Shown in pieces: positions 17,120-26,224 of a stretch of DNA of 35,142 bases. Made by a program: the position numbers and the translations under genes. Under the pieces are notes generated by a model that was given only the letters and a program-made list of their open reading frames with translations, was not told where the DNA came from and made no database searches. This DNA is from Candidatus Nomurabacteria bacterium (GTDB lineage Bacteria; Patescibacteriota; Minisyncoccia; Phycocordibacterales; UBA5272), in contig JARIGQ010000014.1 in assembly GCA_029288775.1 (NCBI GenBank), positions 1 through 35,142 on the forward strand, written 5' to 3'. How positions within the stretch are numbered: position 1 is the stretch's first letter; every line of letters starts with the position of its first letter.

Positions 17120-17127
17120 GCTATACT
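17119..17127 (+). promoter_or_regulatory. Extended -10 promoter of the gene at 17136
   Basis: TG (17119-17120), C, TATACT (17122-17127) after TTTCTTT; the ATG is 8 nt downstream. Confidence 0.75.
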
Positions 17128-17135
17128 TTGGAGAT

Positions 17136-17342
17136 ATGAAAACTGAGCTCAAGCATTTTGTAAAGAAAGTAAACGGCTGGAATTTGTTTGTTGGCATTGT
17201 GATTGGGTTTGCTCTTGGGGTATGTTTTATTAACCTCCTTATTCCTAACGCCAATGAAGTCATCAAGATGTACTATTGGGAGTATAAGTTTAATCATGGC
17301 GATAGAATGTTGCCTCCTTCGATGACTACTCCGAAGAAATAA
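17136..17342 (+). CDS. Small single-pass membrane protein, 68 residues
   Basis: Unknown protein with a basic N-terminus (MKTELKHFVKKVNGW), one hydrophobic helix (about residues 15-37, LFVGIVIGFALGVCFINLL) and a polar tail ending PPSMTTPKK. A longer frame starts at 17118, but that start overlaps the promoter, so ATG 17136 is chosen. The UDG gene frame begins 3 nt after the stop, so the two may share a transcript. Confidence 0.65.
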   Translation: MKTELKHFVKKVNGWNLFVGIVIGFALGVCFINLLIPNANEVIKMYYWEYKFNHGDRMLPPSMTTPKK

Positions 17343-17381
17343 TGGGTGTATCTCGACGCTCCATTCTTTTTCTCTGTTTGT

Positions 17382-17975
17382 ATGAATAAGGAAGCAAAGA
17401 TGAAACAGTTGGAAGAGGAGGTTTTGGCGCGTATTGATTTGCCACTGTATGCTTTTCGAAAAGAAAATAACTATCTTCCCGTGATGGGCGAGGGTTCGCT
17501 TGCGGCTAAAGTGTTTTTTGTAGGAGAGGCACCAGGTAAGACAGAAGCAGAAACTGGTAAGCCATTTTGCGGGAGATCTGGGAAATTTTTAAGTGAAATG
17601 CTGGCTTCTATTGGACTTACCCGCGAGGAAGTCTTCATCACAAGTGTGGTCAAAGATAGACCGCCGGAGAATCGAGATCCTACTCCTCAAGAGATTGCGT
17701 TGTATGGACCATATTTGGATAAGCAGTTAGAGATCATCAAGCCACAGGTTATTGTACTTTTGGGACGCATCAGTATGAAATACGTTTTTACATTGGTGGG
17801 TATCGAAGACGAGCTTGATACGATAGGTACGATGCACGGTAAGGTATATATGGGGAAACTTTCTTATGGAAAGGTAACGCTTTTACCGCTGTATCATCCC
17901 GCGGCAGCACTGTACAATCCAAAAAATAAATCGGTGCTTTTGGAGGATTTTAAGGTGGTGAAAAACTATATATAG
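17382..17975 (+). CDS. udg: Family 4-like uracil-DNA glycosylase lacking Fe-S cysteines
   Basis: Removes uracil from DNA to start base excision repair. Residues are numbered from ATG 17382. Motif A is GEAPGKTEAETGKPFCG (E49 region) and motif B is HPAA (H172), both typical of family 4 UDGs, as is the RPPENRDPTPQE segment. Family 4 enzymes normally bind a 4Fe-4S cluster through four Cys. Here the N-terminal CxxC is absent (ARIDLPLYAFRK) and the later pair is replaced by D92 (KDRPP) and Y108 (ALYGPYL). The frame can extend to GTG 17346, but ATG 17382 gives the better N-terminus. Confidence 0.88.
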   Translation: MNKEAKMKQLEEEVLARIDLPLYAFRKENNYLPVMGEGSLAAKVFFVGEAPGKTEAETGKPFCGRSGKFLSEMLASIGLTREEVFITSVVKDRPPENRDPTPQEIALYGPYLDKQLEIIKPQVIVLLGRISMKYVFTLVGIEDELDTIGTMHGKVYMGKLSYGKVTLLPLYHPAAALYNPKNKSVLLEDFKVVKNYI

Positions 17976-17988
17976 TATCTATATAAAG

Positions 17989-18012
17989 AAAAGCCGCATG
18001 AACGCGGCTTTT
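17989..18012. terminator. Intrinsic terminator
   Basis: AAAAGCCGC (17989-17997) pairs with GCGGCTTTT (18004-18012), 9 bp, loop ATGAAC. It serves the UDG gene and possibly the convergent small gene at 18029. Confidence 0.85.
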
Positions 18013-18028
18013 GCACGGAGGCGGAGAT

Positions 18029-18169
18029 CTAGAGGGCGGCGATGAGAGCCATTCCGAGAAAAGCTCCAATCCCTACACGGATCCACCATTTTCCTGTGAA
18101 AAAAACGAGGATCATCGCAGCGCCCAGAGCTCCACCTAATGAATAGGCTATAACGGGTCCTGAAATCAT
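18029..18169 (-). CDS. Very small membrane protein, 46 residues
   Basis: The minus-strand frame from ATG 18169 to TAG 18029 encodes a 46-residue protein beginning MISGPVIAYSLGG and ending MALIAAL. It has two hydrophobic segments joined by TGKWWIR, consistent with a membrane hairpin with a basic turn. A Shine-Dalgarno sequence (AAAGGA) lies 7 nt before the ATG, with a -35/-10 pair further upstream and a terminator downstream. It is Gly/Ala-rich, and the function is unknown. Small hydrophobic proteins of this kind include toxins and membrane-complex subunits, but nothing here decides. Confidence 0.6.
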   Translation of the reverse strand: MISGPVIAYSLGGALGAAMILVFFTGKWWIRVGIGAFLGMALIAAL

Positions 18170-18203
18170 TTGCTATCCTTTCTGCTCAATGAGCATCTTT
18201 ATT

Positions 18204-18232
18204 AGCCTAGCGATAACAACGTGGGTAGTCAA
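18204..18232 (-). promoter_or_regulatory. Likely promoter of the 46-residue gene
   Basis: Minus strand: -35 TTGACT (18227-18232), 17-nt spacer, -10 TAGGCT (18204-18209). The -35 lies at the very end of the oxidoreductase gene. The leader holds a short GCTCA/TGAGC hairpin before the ribosome binding site. Confidence 0.55.
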
Positions 18233-18805
18233 TTATGCTAAAGCCTTGATTTCACTTAGGAATCTTTCGAAATGTCGGTCAGCTCTTTCTCCTCGCCACT
18301 TGTCTAAGTTGCCGCAGATTTTAAAATCCACAACATCAATGCCTACGAAATTGAAAAGTGTCGTAATCCAGAATTGACGAAGCGGAAGTATTGGTAAATG
18401 GTACCACCATGATGGTCCGCCAGCGGTTGCAAAAATTTTGGCAATTTTTCCTTCAAGCATTGGTTGCACCTTGCCGTCCGGCATGTATTTGTACGCGAAA
18501 TGTACCCAAAAGGTAAGATCCACCCAGTTTTTCATTACTGCAGGAGGAAGTCCCCACCAAATTGGGTGCACCATCACAATTTCATCAGCCCAGGTGACTT
18601 GATCCTCAAAGGTCTTCTGGAGTGCAGGAGGCGTCATTTCGCGAATATTTTCAAAACAGAGAAGTTCGCAGGTATATTCTTGAGAATACAAATCAACGAG
18701 CTTTACTTCATGACCTTTTGCTTGTTTTGCGTTTTTATAGGCTTCAGCGATTTTGCGGGCATGACCATTGTGAGAAGGATGAGCAAGTACGATAAGGGAT
18801 TTCAT
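18233..18805 (-). CDS. NAD(P)H-dependent oxidoreductase, flavodoxin fold (MdaB/KefF/NQO group)
   Basis: FMN- or FAD-dependent quinone reductase-type protein of 190 residues. The N-terminus MKSLIVLAHPSHNGHARKIA is the usual nucleotide-binding loop. The pattern DEIVMVHPIWWGLPPAVMKNW is the conserved segment of this family, and ATAGGPSWWY matches the third flavin-contact region. Likely roles are two-electron reduction of quinones or electrophiles, consistent with the nearby peroxiredoxin. It is preceded by a -10 box 9 nt before the ATG. Confidence 0.9.
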   Translation of the reverse strand: MKSLIVLAHPSHNGHARKIAEAYKNAKQAKGHEVKLVDLYSQEYTCELLCFENIREMTPPALQKTFEDQVTWADEIVMVHPIWWGLPPAVMKNWVDLTFWVHFAYKYMPDGKVQPMLEGKIAKIFATAGGPSWWYHLPILPLRQFWITTLFNFVGIDVVDFKICGNLDKWRGERADRHFERFLSEIKALA

Positions 18806-18814
18806 ACATTATAG

Positions 18815-18820
18815 TTTATA
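18815..18820 (-). promoter_or_regulatory. -10 box of the oxidoreductase gene
   Basis: TATAAA on the minus strand, 9 nt before the ATG at 18805. A second TATAAT lies even closer to the ATG but is too near to be the -10 box. Confidence 0.5.
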
Positions 18821-18946
18821 GCCGAAGTAGGTTCTTACCCAGGGGATAAATAGAGTTAGATATTTCTAGTGGGGTGCCCTTTAAAACAGGTTCAGGATAA
18901 AAATTCTTCCTTCTAGTATGTATTCCTTTACTTGTGAAAGTTCTTA

Positions 18947-18955
18947 TGTTATAAT
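18947..18955 (+). promoter_or_regulatory. Extended -10 promoter of rpoBC
   Basis: TG-T-TATAAT (18947-18955) with a weak -35 TTTACT 17 nt upstream. Transcription would start near 18962, giving a leader of about 129 nt. Confidence 0.75.
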
Positions 18956-19050
18956 CCACCCACTATTGACCACTGATTGAGTTCCGTCTGAGAGGCAATG
19001 GAGAGGAAAAGAACGAAATTATTAGGGTTTCTCAATTTTATATAGTTATA

Positions 19051-19078
19051 GCCAAAACGAGACGACGCCCGTTTTGGC
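19051..19078 (+). promoter_or_regulatory. Hairpin in the rpoB leader
   Basis: GCCAAAACG (19051-19059) pairs perfectly with CGTTTTGGC (19070-19078), 9 bp with a 10-nt loop. It ends 12 nt before the rpoB ATG, so it is well placed to limit ribosome access or to bind a regulator. Confidence 0.6.
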
Positions 19079-19090
19079 CCAATTACGTTT

Positions 19091-22000
19091 ATGCCAAAGT
19101 CACGCACCACTGTACGACCGCAGAAAACCTTCTCGAAATATCGAGAACCTCTTACCAAACTACCTAACCTCGTCGAAAATCAAATCCTTTCCTATAAGGA
19201 GCTTACAGAAAAGGGTATCGTGGAAATTTTCCGCGAGTTTTCTCCGCTTCGCGATTATTCTGAAAAGAAGTTCGATCTTGAATTCATTTCATTTGAACTC
19301 TCTAATCCAAAGTATGACGAAGTGTACGCAAAGGAAAATAAACTTACCTACGAAGCTCCTCTTCGTGCGCGTGTAAAACTTTCTAACAAAATCTTAAATA
19401 CCGTAAAGGAACAGGAAATCTTCATGGCGGACTTCCCGCTTATGACCATTCACGGCACATTCATCATCAATGGTGTTGAACGTGTAGTAGTTCCTCAGCT
19501 TGCCCGATCATTCGGTGTCTTTTTCGACTCTGAAGAAAGCAAGGGAAAGCGTTATTTCGGCGCTAAAATCATTCCATCTCGTGGTGTATGGATTGAGCTT
19601 GGTACAGAAGCAGATGGTGGTATCTACGTACGTATCGATAAGAAGCGAAAGTTCTCTATTATTGCGCTCCTTCGTGTACTTGGATTGAATACTGACGATC
19701 AGATCAAGGCTGCATTTGCGGGACATGAACTTTCAGGTCCGCTTATGGCTGCTTTGGTTGAACGTGATGAAGTGAAGACGATTCATGATGCCTACATTGA
19801 AATTTACAAGCGTCTTCGTGATGGTGATCTTGCTACTCCGGAAAACGCTAAGGAACACATTGATTCTATTCTTTCTGCGGAACGCTATGACCTTTCTCCG
19901 GTAGGTCGCTTCCGCTTTAACAAACGTTTTGGCAAGTCTATCGATCCAAAGGACAAGGACGCGTCTCGTCGTACGCTTTCTAAGGAGGATTTCATCGATA
20001 TCATCAATCATGTTGTTGAACTCAACAATAACCCAAACGCCCAGGAAGACGATATCGATCACCTTGGTTCTCGTCGTGTGCGTTATGTGGGTGAAATGAT
20101 GGCACAGAAGATACGCACCGGTATGATGCAGATGAAGCGAAACATTCAAGATAAGATGTCGGTAATCGATACGGATACGACGCTTCCGATCGCTATCATC
20201 AATCAGCGTCCGCTTCAGGCTCGTATTAAGGAGTTCTTCACGACCAACCAGCTCTCCCAGTTTATGAACCAAGAAAACTTGCTTGCGGAAGTGGAACACC
20301 TTCGTACGCTTTCAGCTCTTGGTCCCGGAGGTCTTACCCGTGAACGTGCAGGCTTTGAAGTACGCGACGTACACACGAGTCACTATGGACGTGTATGTCC
20401 GATTCACACTCCAGAAGGTCCAAACATCGGTCTTATCCTTCGTCTTTCCAATTATGCCCGTATTAATGATTTCGGCATCATCGAAACCCCGTACGTAAAG
20501 GTAGAAAAGGGAAAGATTACCAAGGAAGTGGTGTATATGAACGCACTGGAAGAAGAGCGTCATATCATTGCTCATGCTGGTAATCGTTATGATGAGGAAG
20601 GTAAATTGACCGAAAAGAAGATCGAAGCTCGCGTACAGGGACAGCCAGCACTTGTTGAACGCAATGAAATTGAATTCATTGACGTTGCAACCAATCAGGC
20701 ATTCTCTGTGGCAACTTCCATGATTCCATTCCTCGAACATGATGACGCGACTCGCGCACTCATGGGTTCGAACATGCAGAAGCAGGCGGTTCCGCTTATG
20801 TGCCCAGAAGCGCCGTTTGTTGCAACGGGTATGGAGGGCGAAGCTGCAAAGCACATCGGTCGTCTTGTGATCGCTGAAGAAGCAGGTGAAGTTAAGTACG
20901 TAGACGCTAAGAAGATTGTCGTTAAAGGTGAAAAGAAGGAACAGGAATATAGTCTCATTAACTTCGCTCGCACGAACGCTTTCAATCTTTTCCATCAGCG
21001 ACCAATCGTTTCTCTTGGAGATAAGGTTAAGAAAGGACAGGTAATGGCGGATGCGGCAACTTCTGATAATGGTCAGATTGCGCTTGGTCATAACGTTCGC
21101 GTGGCGTTCATGAGCTGGAACGGGGCAAACTACGAAGACGCTATCATCCTTTCGGAGCGTTTGGTGCGCGAAAGCAAGTTCTCATCGATTCACATTGAGG
21201 AGTTCGTGTGTAATGTGCGCGATACCAAGCTTGGGCCTGAAGTGACTACGCATGATATTCCAAACGTGGGCGAAACAAAGCTCAAGAACCTTGATGAAGA
21301 AGGCATCATCCGTATCGGTGCAGAAGTTCGTCCCGGAGATATTTTGGTAGGTAAGATTACACCAAAGGGTGAGACTGAACTTACTCCGGAAGAACGGCTC
21401 CTTCGTTCAATCTTCGGTGAAAAGGTGCGTGATGTGAAGGACTCGTCACTTCGCCTTGATCATGGAAAGCGTGGACGTGTTATTGGTGTAAAGGTATTCT
21501 CACGTGAACGCGGAGATCAGCTTGAATCAGGTATTATCAAGCGCATCCATATTGAAGTGGCACAGGTACGTAATATCTCAGTAGGTGACAAGCTTGCTGG
21601 ACGCCACGGAAACAAGGGTGTGATCTCAACGATTCTTCCTGTAGAAGAAATGCCGTTTGATAAGGATGGAACTCCTATTGATATCATCCTTACACCGCTT
21701 GGTGTGCCATCACGTATGAACCTTGGTCAGATTTTCGAAATGTATCTTGGTCTTGCTGCGGATGCACTCGGTTACCAGGCAATCGTGCCATCATTCCAAG
21801 GTGCAAATGAGGCGGAAATCAAGGAAGAGCTTGTAAAGGCTGGGTACAACGAAAAGGGAACAGTACAACTTTTTGACGGACGTACAGGCGAAGCTTTCGA
21901 ACAAGAAACTGCCGTGGGTGTGATGTATATCATGAAACTTCACCACATGGTAGAAGACAAGATTCACATGCGTTCCATTGGTCCGTACTCGCTCATTACT

Positions 22001-22306
22001 CAGCAGCCGCTTGGAGGAAAGGCACAAGGTGGAGGACAGCGCTTTGGCGAAATGGAAGTATGGGCACTTGAAGGCTACGGTGCGGCACACATTCTCCGCG
22101 AAATGCTTACAGTTAAGTCTGACGACATCCAGGGACGTTCAGCTGCGTTTGATTCCATCATCAAGGGTGAGGATGTGAAGGAGCCAAATACTCCTGCATC
22201 ATTTACGGTGATGTTGAATACGCTTCGTGGACTCTCGCTTGATGTTGCGCCACGCAAGATCGAAAGCGTGAAAGAGCAACTTATCGGGGAATCGACGACC
22301 AATTAA
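19091..22306 (+). CDS. rpoB: DNA-directed RNA polymerase beta subunit
   Basis: Beta subunit of the core RNA polymerase, forming one side of the active-site cleft. The 1071-residue length is compact compared with E. coli (1342), suggesting absent lineage inserts. Conserved blocks include SALGPGGLTRERAGFEVRD, HTPEGPNIGLI, MSWNGANYEDAII, GDKLAGRHGNKGVIS and GGKAQGGGQRFGEMEVWALE. In the rifampicin-binding cluster the sequence NQLSQFMNQENLLAEVEH differs from E. coli. The equivalents of D516, S522 and R529 are N, A and T. The gene is not preceded by rplJL here. It is followed after 22 nt by rpoC. Confidence 0.99.
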   Translation: MPKSRTTVRPQKTFSKYREPLTKLPNLVENQILSYKELTEKGIVEIFREFSPLRDYSEKKFDLEFISFELSNPKYDEVYAKENKLTYEAPLRARVKLSNKILNTVKEQEIFMADFPLMTIHGTFIINGVERVVVPQLARSFGVFFDSEESKGKRYFGAKIIPSRGVWIELGTEADGGIYVRIDKKRKFSIIALLRVLGLNTDDQIKAAFAGHELSGPLMAALVERDEVKTIHDAYIEIYKRLRDGDLATPENAKEHIDSILSAERYDLSPVGRFRFNKRFGKSIDPKDKDASRRTLSKEDFIDIINHVVELNNNPNAQEDDIDHLGSRRVRYVGEMMAQKIRTGMMQMKRNIQDKMSVIDTDTTLPIAIINQRPLQARIKEFFTTNQLSQFMNQENLLAEVEHLRTLSALGPGGLTRERAGFEVRDVHTSHYGRVCPIHTPEGPNIGLILRLSNYARINDFGIIETPYVKVEKGKITKEVVYMNALEEERHIIAHAGNRYDEEGKLTEKKIEARVQGQPALVERNEIEFIDVATNQAFSVATSMIPFLEHDDATRALMGSNMQKQAVPLMCPEAPFVATGMEGEAAKHIGRLVIAEEAGEVKYVDAKKIVVKGEKKEQEYSLINFARTNAFNLFHQRPIVSLGDKVKKGQVMADAATSDNGQIALGHNVRVAFMSWNGANYEDAIILSERLVRESKFSSIHIEEFVCNVRDTKLGPEVTTHDIPNVGETKLKNLDEEGIIRIGAEVRPGDILVGKITPKGETELTPEERLLRSIFGEKVRDVKDSSLRLDHGKRGRVIGVKVFSRERGDQLESGIIKRIHIEVAQVRNISVGDKLAGRHGNKGVISTILPVEEMPFDKDGTPIDIILTPLGVPSRMNLGQIFEMYLGLAADALGYQAIVPSFQGANEAEIKEELVKAGYNEKGTVQLFDGRTGEAFEQETAVGVMYIMKLHHMVEDKIHMRSIGPYSLITQQPLGGKAQGGGQRFGEMEVWALEGYGAAHILREMLTVKSDDIQGRSAAFDSIIKGEDVKEPNTPASFTVMLNTLRGLSLDVAPRKIESVKEQLIGESTTN

Positions 22307-22328
22307 TAGCTAAGGTACTGCAACAACT

Positions 22329-25300
22329 ATGAAAACAATCGATACACAAAATTTTGACGGTCTTGCGATCAAGGTTGCTTCACCTGAAGCTATCCGATCA
22401 TGGTCGTTTGGAGAAGTTACTAAGCCGGAAACCATCAACTACCGAACGGGACGTTCAGAACGATATGGTCTCTTTGACGAGCGTATCTTTGGTCCAGAAA
22501 AGGATTATGAGTGCTACTGTGGAAAATACCGCCGTATTCGTTATAAGGATATTGTCTGTGAAAAATGTGGAGTAGAAGTTACCAAGTCTATCGTTCGTCG
22601 CGAGCGCATGGGTCATATTGAACTTGCGTCTCCTGTTGCGCACATTTGGTTCCTTCGTACCGTACCGTCTCGCATTGCAAATATTCTCGCCCAGCCAGTA
22701 TCTGATGTCGAGAAGGTGATTTACTTTGCGGGGTATGTAGTGAAGTCGGTTAATCAGGCTGCTAAGGAAGAAATCCTGGCTAATCTTGATTCGGAATTTA
22801 AGGCAAAGGTAAAGTCTGCAGCCGATGAAAAGACCCAGGATAAACTTCGCGAGCTTTTGACCGCAACTAAGAAGGAAATCGAGGAAATTAAGCCTTGGAA
22901 AATCTTTGACGAGCTTACGTATCACCGCTATGCGATGAAGTACGGCACTATGTTTGAAGCAGGCATCGGCGCGGAAGCGATTTATGAAATCTTCAAGACC
23001 ATTGACCTTACCGATCTTGAAGCGCGTATCGTGCTTCAACTTGAAAAGGCTGGTGCACTTGAACGAGAAAAGGCAGAAAAGCGTCTCTCGCTTGTACGCG
23101 CATTTAAGAATGCAGGCATTCGTCCGGAATGGATGTTCATGACAGTAATCCCGGTTATTCCACCAGGCATTCGCCCTATGGTTGCTCTTGAAGGAGGTCG
23201 CTATGCAGCATCTGATGTGAACGATTTGTATCGTCGCGTGATCAATCGTAATAATCGCTTGAAGAAGCTTATGGAAATCGGTGCGCCAGATGTTATCTTG
23301 CGCAATGAAAAGCGTATTCTTCAGGAAGCAGTTGATGCCCTCATCGATAACTCTGCTCGTCACGGACAGGATGCGGTGATGAGCCAGTCGCAGAAGCGTC
23401 AGCTTAAGTCGCTTTCTGATAACTTGAAGGGTAAGCAAGGACTTCTCCGTGGAAACTTGCTTGGTAAGCGTGTGGACTACTCAGCGCGATCGGTGATCGT
23501 GGTAGGTCCTTCACTTGCACTTAATGAGTGTGGTCTTCCAAAGCATATGGCACTTGAACTCTTCAAGCCATTTGTAATTTCAAAGCTCCTTGAGCGTGAA
23601 CTTGCGTTCAACATTCGTGGTGCAAACAAGCTCATCGAAGACGGTATTCCAGAAGTATGGGCAATTCTTGAAGAAGTAATCGAAGGTAAGTTCGTACTTC
23701 TTAACCGTGCGCCAACACTTCACCGCCTCGGTATTCAGGCGTTTAACCCTCGTCTTATTGAAGGTAATGCTATTCAGCTTCACCCGCTTGTATGTCAGGC
23801 CTTCAACGCTGACTTCGACGGTGACCAGATGGCCGTGCACCTTCCGCTTTCAGTAGCAGCTCAGGAAGAAGCGAAGACATTGATGGCTGCAAATCGCAAC
23901 CTTCTTCGTCCAGGTTCTGGTGACTCTATTGTGAACCCTCGCATGGATATGGTGCTTGGTGTGTATTGGATGACCAAAGAGATTCCGGGAGAAAAGGGTG
24001 AAGGTAAATACTTCGCGTCTCCAAATGAAGCAATCACCGCGTATGACTTCGGCATGGTGTCGTTCCGCGCTAAGGTCTGGGTAATGGCAAATGCTGACAA
24101 ACCAAAGTACGCTTCGTTTGAAGGTAAGCCATTTGAGACAACTATCGGACGTCTTCTCTTTAACTCAGTATTCCCATCTGACTTCCCGTACATCAATGAC
24201 GAAGTGACTATCAAGAAGATGAACTCAATCATCGATCAGGTAATCCTTACGTATGGTCTTGAAACGGCACCTAAGGTGATCGATAAGATCAAGAGTTTCG
24301 GGTACAAGTATGCAACCGTTTCTGGTACGACATGGAATCTCGATGCCGTGACTATTCCTGAAGAAAAGGAAGCGCTTATTCAGGAAGGGTGGGACATTGC
24401 AGCGCGTGTAGAAGCGGATTATCAGGAAGGTCTTCTTTCTGATGAAGAGCGTTATACGCGTACTATCGAAGTATGGCAGGATATTCGTTCTCGTATCGAA
24501 AAGATTCTTCCAAACTCAATCGAAAAGCATGGTTCACTCTACGACCTTATTACCTCTGGTGCCCGCGGTACTATGGCTCAGGTGATTCAGATGGCCGGTA
24601 TGAAGGGTATTATCGTGAACAACTCAGGACGTAACATCGACTTCCCGGTTATCTCATCATATAAGGAAGGTCTTACTCCGCTTGAGTACTTCATTACCAC
24701 CTACGGTGCCCGCAAAGGTAACTCTGACACCGCGCTTAAAACAGCGCAGGCCGGATACCTTACGCGACGTCTCGTGGATGTGGCGCAGGACGCTATCATT
24801 ACGGAGGTTGATTGTGGTACCAAGGAGTCCAAGGTAGTAAGCAAGTCAAATGCTCTCGGTATCGAAGTGCCAATTTCTAAGAATGTTCGTGGACGTGTAC
24901 TTGCAGAAGACATCGTTTCTAATGGCGAAGTCCTCTTCAAGAAGAATCATCTTGTCACTAAGGATGATGCAATTACGATTGAACAGCAGGGTGTAGAGGA
25001 AGTGAAGGTATTTTCTCCGCTTACTTGTCAGGCTATGCATGGTATTTGTCAGAAGTGTTACGGTCTTGATATGGGACGTAACAAGCGAGTGGATCTTGGT
25101 GAAGCCGTAGGTATTGTGGCGGCACAAGCGATTGGTGAACCAGGTACTCAGCTTACGATGCGTACCTTCCACGCCGGAGGTGTGGCAGGAGCCGACATTA
25201 CTTCGGGTCTCCCTCGTGTTGAAGAAATCTTTGAACGACGTGCTCCAAAGAATCCTGCAGTTGTTGCGCATGAGTCCGGTGAAGTTATCGGTATTCGTGA

Positions 25301-25934
25301 TGAAGGTAAGGAAAAGATCATTGTGCTTCTTGCAGATGATGACGGGGCAAAGGGTAACAAGAGTGGTAAGCAAATCGAATACACCGTACCATTCCGTCGC
25401 CAGCCACTTGTAAAGATTGGAGACAAGGTAGCTAAGGGGCAGATGATGACAGATGGTTCGGCGGACATCGAAGAACTCTTTACCTATGCTGGTAAGGAAG
25501 TTGCTGAAGAATACATCGTGGCCGAAATTAACAAGGTATACGAACTCCAAGGTGCAGCCATTACTCGTAAGCACGTTGAAGTGATTATTAAGCAGATGTT
25601 TGGTCGTGTGAAGATTGTAAACCCAGGAGACACGCGCTTTACGCAGTCTGATGTGGTTGAAATCTCTACCTTCCGTGGGGAAAACGCTCGCGTGAAGGCA
25701 CTTGGTCAGACAGAAGCAAAGGGTCGTCACTTGGTGCTCGGTATTACCGATGTTGCTCTCTCGACTGACTCATGGCTCTCCAGCGCGTCATTCCAGAATA
25801 CGACTCGTGTACTTATCACTGCTGCAACTCGCGGACAGATGGATGAGCTTCGCGGTCTTAAGGAAAACGTGATCATCGGACGACTTATTCCTGCGGGAAC
25901 AGGTCTTCGAGGTAAGTTGGAAGAGAATCAATAA
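22329..25934 (+). CDS. rpoC: DNA-directed RNA polymerase beta' subunit
   Basis: Catalytic subunit of RNA polymerase, 1201 residues. The N-terminal zinc ribbon is [20 protein letters not shown]. The active-site magnesium loop [12 protein letters not shown] is near residue 495. The bridge-helix/trigger-loop region ([17 protein letters not shown], then [27 protein letters not shown]) is intact. The second zinc site is formed by a Cys at DCGTKES and the [11 protein letters not shown] cluster. Short relative to E. coli (1407), fitting a compact polymerase. Co-transcribed with rpoB. Confidence 0.99.
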   Translation: MKTIDTQNFDGLAIKVASPEAIRSWSFGEVTKPETINYRTGRSERYGLFDERIFGPEKDYECYCGKYRRIRYKDIVCEKCGVEVTKSIVRRERMGHIELASPVAHIWFLRTVPSRIANILAQPVSDVEKVIYFAGYVVKSVNQAAKEEILANLDSEFKAKVKSAADEKTQDKLRELLTATKKEIEEIKPWKIFDELTYHRYAMKYGTMFEAGIGAEAIYEIFKTIDLTDLEARIVLQLEKAGALEREKAEKRLSLVRAFKNAGIRPEWMFMTVIPVIPPGIRPMVALEGGRYAASDVNDLYRRVINRNNRLKKLMEIGAPDVILRNEKRILQEAVDALIDNSARHGQDAVMSQSQKRQLKSLSDNLKGKQGLLRGNLLGKRVDYSARSVIVVGPSLALNECGLPKHMALELFKPFVISKLLERELAFNIRGANKLIEDGIPEVWAILEEVIEGKFVLLNRAPTLHRLGIQAFNPRLIEGNAIQLHPLVCQAFNADFDGDQMAVHLPLSVAAQEEAKTLMAANRNLLRPGSGDSIVNPRMDMVLGVYWMTKEIPGEKGEGKYFASPNEAITAYDFGMVSFRAKVWVMANADKPKYASFEGKPFETTIGRLLFNSVFPSDFPYINDEVTIKKMNSIIDQVILTYGLETAPKVIDKIKSFGYKYATVSGTTWNLDAVTIPEEKEALIQEGWDIAARVEADYQEGLLSDEERYTRTIEVWQDIRSRIEKILPNSIEKHGSLYDLITSGARGTMAQVIQMAGMKGIIVNNSGRNIDFPVISSYKEGLTPLEYFITTYGARKGNSDTALKTAQAGYLTRRLVDVAQDAIITEVDCGTKESKVVSKSNALGIEVPISKNVRGRVLAEDIVSNGEVLFKKNHLVTKDDAITIEQQGVEEVKVFSPLTCQAMHGICQKCYGLDMGRNKRVDLGEAVGIVAAQAIGEPGTQLTMRTFHAGGVAGADITSGLPRVEEIFERRAPKNPAVVAHESGEVIGIRDEGKEKIIVLLADDDGAKGNKSGKQIEYTVPFRRQPLVKIGDKVAKGQMMTDGSADIEELFTYAGKEVAEEYIVAEINKVYELQGAAITRKHVEVIIKQMFGRVKIVNPGDTRFTQSDVVEISTFRGENARVKALGQTEAKGRHLVLGITDVALSTDSWLSSASFQNTTRVLITAATRGQMDELRGLKENVIIGRLIPAGTGLRGKLEENQ

Positions 25935-25959
25935 CCTTCTACAAGATTGACGATCTGCT

Positions 25960-26027
25960 CGGGAGAATTCTCCGGCGGGGCTCAATGTACCACTTCTACG
26001 TCTCACCGCTATCCTCGAATTCTCCCG
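25960..26027. repeat. Diverged copy 3 of the intergenic hairpin family
   Basis: CGGGAGAATTC (25960-25970) pairs perfectly with GAATTCTCCCG (26017-26027). Inside is CAATGTA...CTACGTCTC, which matches the CAACGTAG...CTACGTCTC core of the element at 15363 with one change in the left arm that still allows a G.T pair. The intergenic region 25935-26127 contains this element and a terminator, and no gene. Confidence 0.6.
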
Positions 26028-26082
26028 TCGCATTTCATTCAATTTTTTAAAAGGCTGACGGTGTAGGGGAATTTAAAAAAAT

Positions 26083-26114
26083 CAGAAAAACGCCTAGAAA
26101 TAGGCGTTTTTCTG
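26083..26114. terminator. Intrinsic terminator after rpoC
   Basis: Perfect 14-bp stem (26083-26096 with 26101-26114), GAAA loop, A-run before and T-run in the 3' arm. Confidence 0.9.
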
Positions 26115-26127
26115 TAAGTCGGTATAC

Positions 26128-26155
26128 TTGACAATTTAATAAGTTAAAGTATAAT
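26128..26155 (+). promoter_or_regulatory. Consensus sigma-70 promoter of the gene at 26225
   Basis: -35 TTGACA (26128-26133) and -10 TATAAT (26150-26155), both exact consensus, with a 16-nt spacer. The leader is about 63 nt and contains a small GGGA/TCCC hairpin. Confidence 0.9.
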
Positions 26156-26224
26156 TATATTAAGCCTATATGGTGGGAATAATCCCGTCAAATAGAAATT
26201 CTTTTAGAAAACAAGGAGCGTGGC

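Noticed and set aside
22455-23438. Long open frame on the minus strand opposite rpoC (327 codons), and similar ones opposite rpoB (e.g. 20312-21091)
   Set aside because: They are mirror frames of strongly conserved coding sequence, with no promoter, ribosome signal or recognisable protein pattern.
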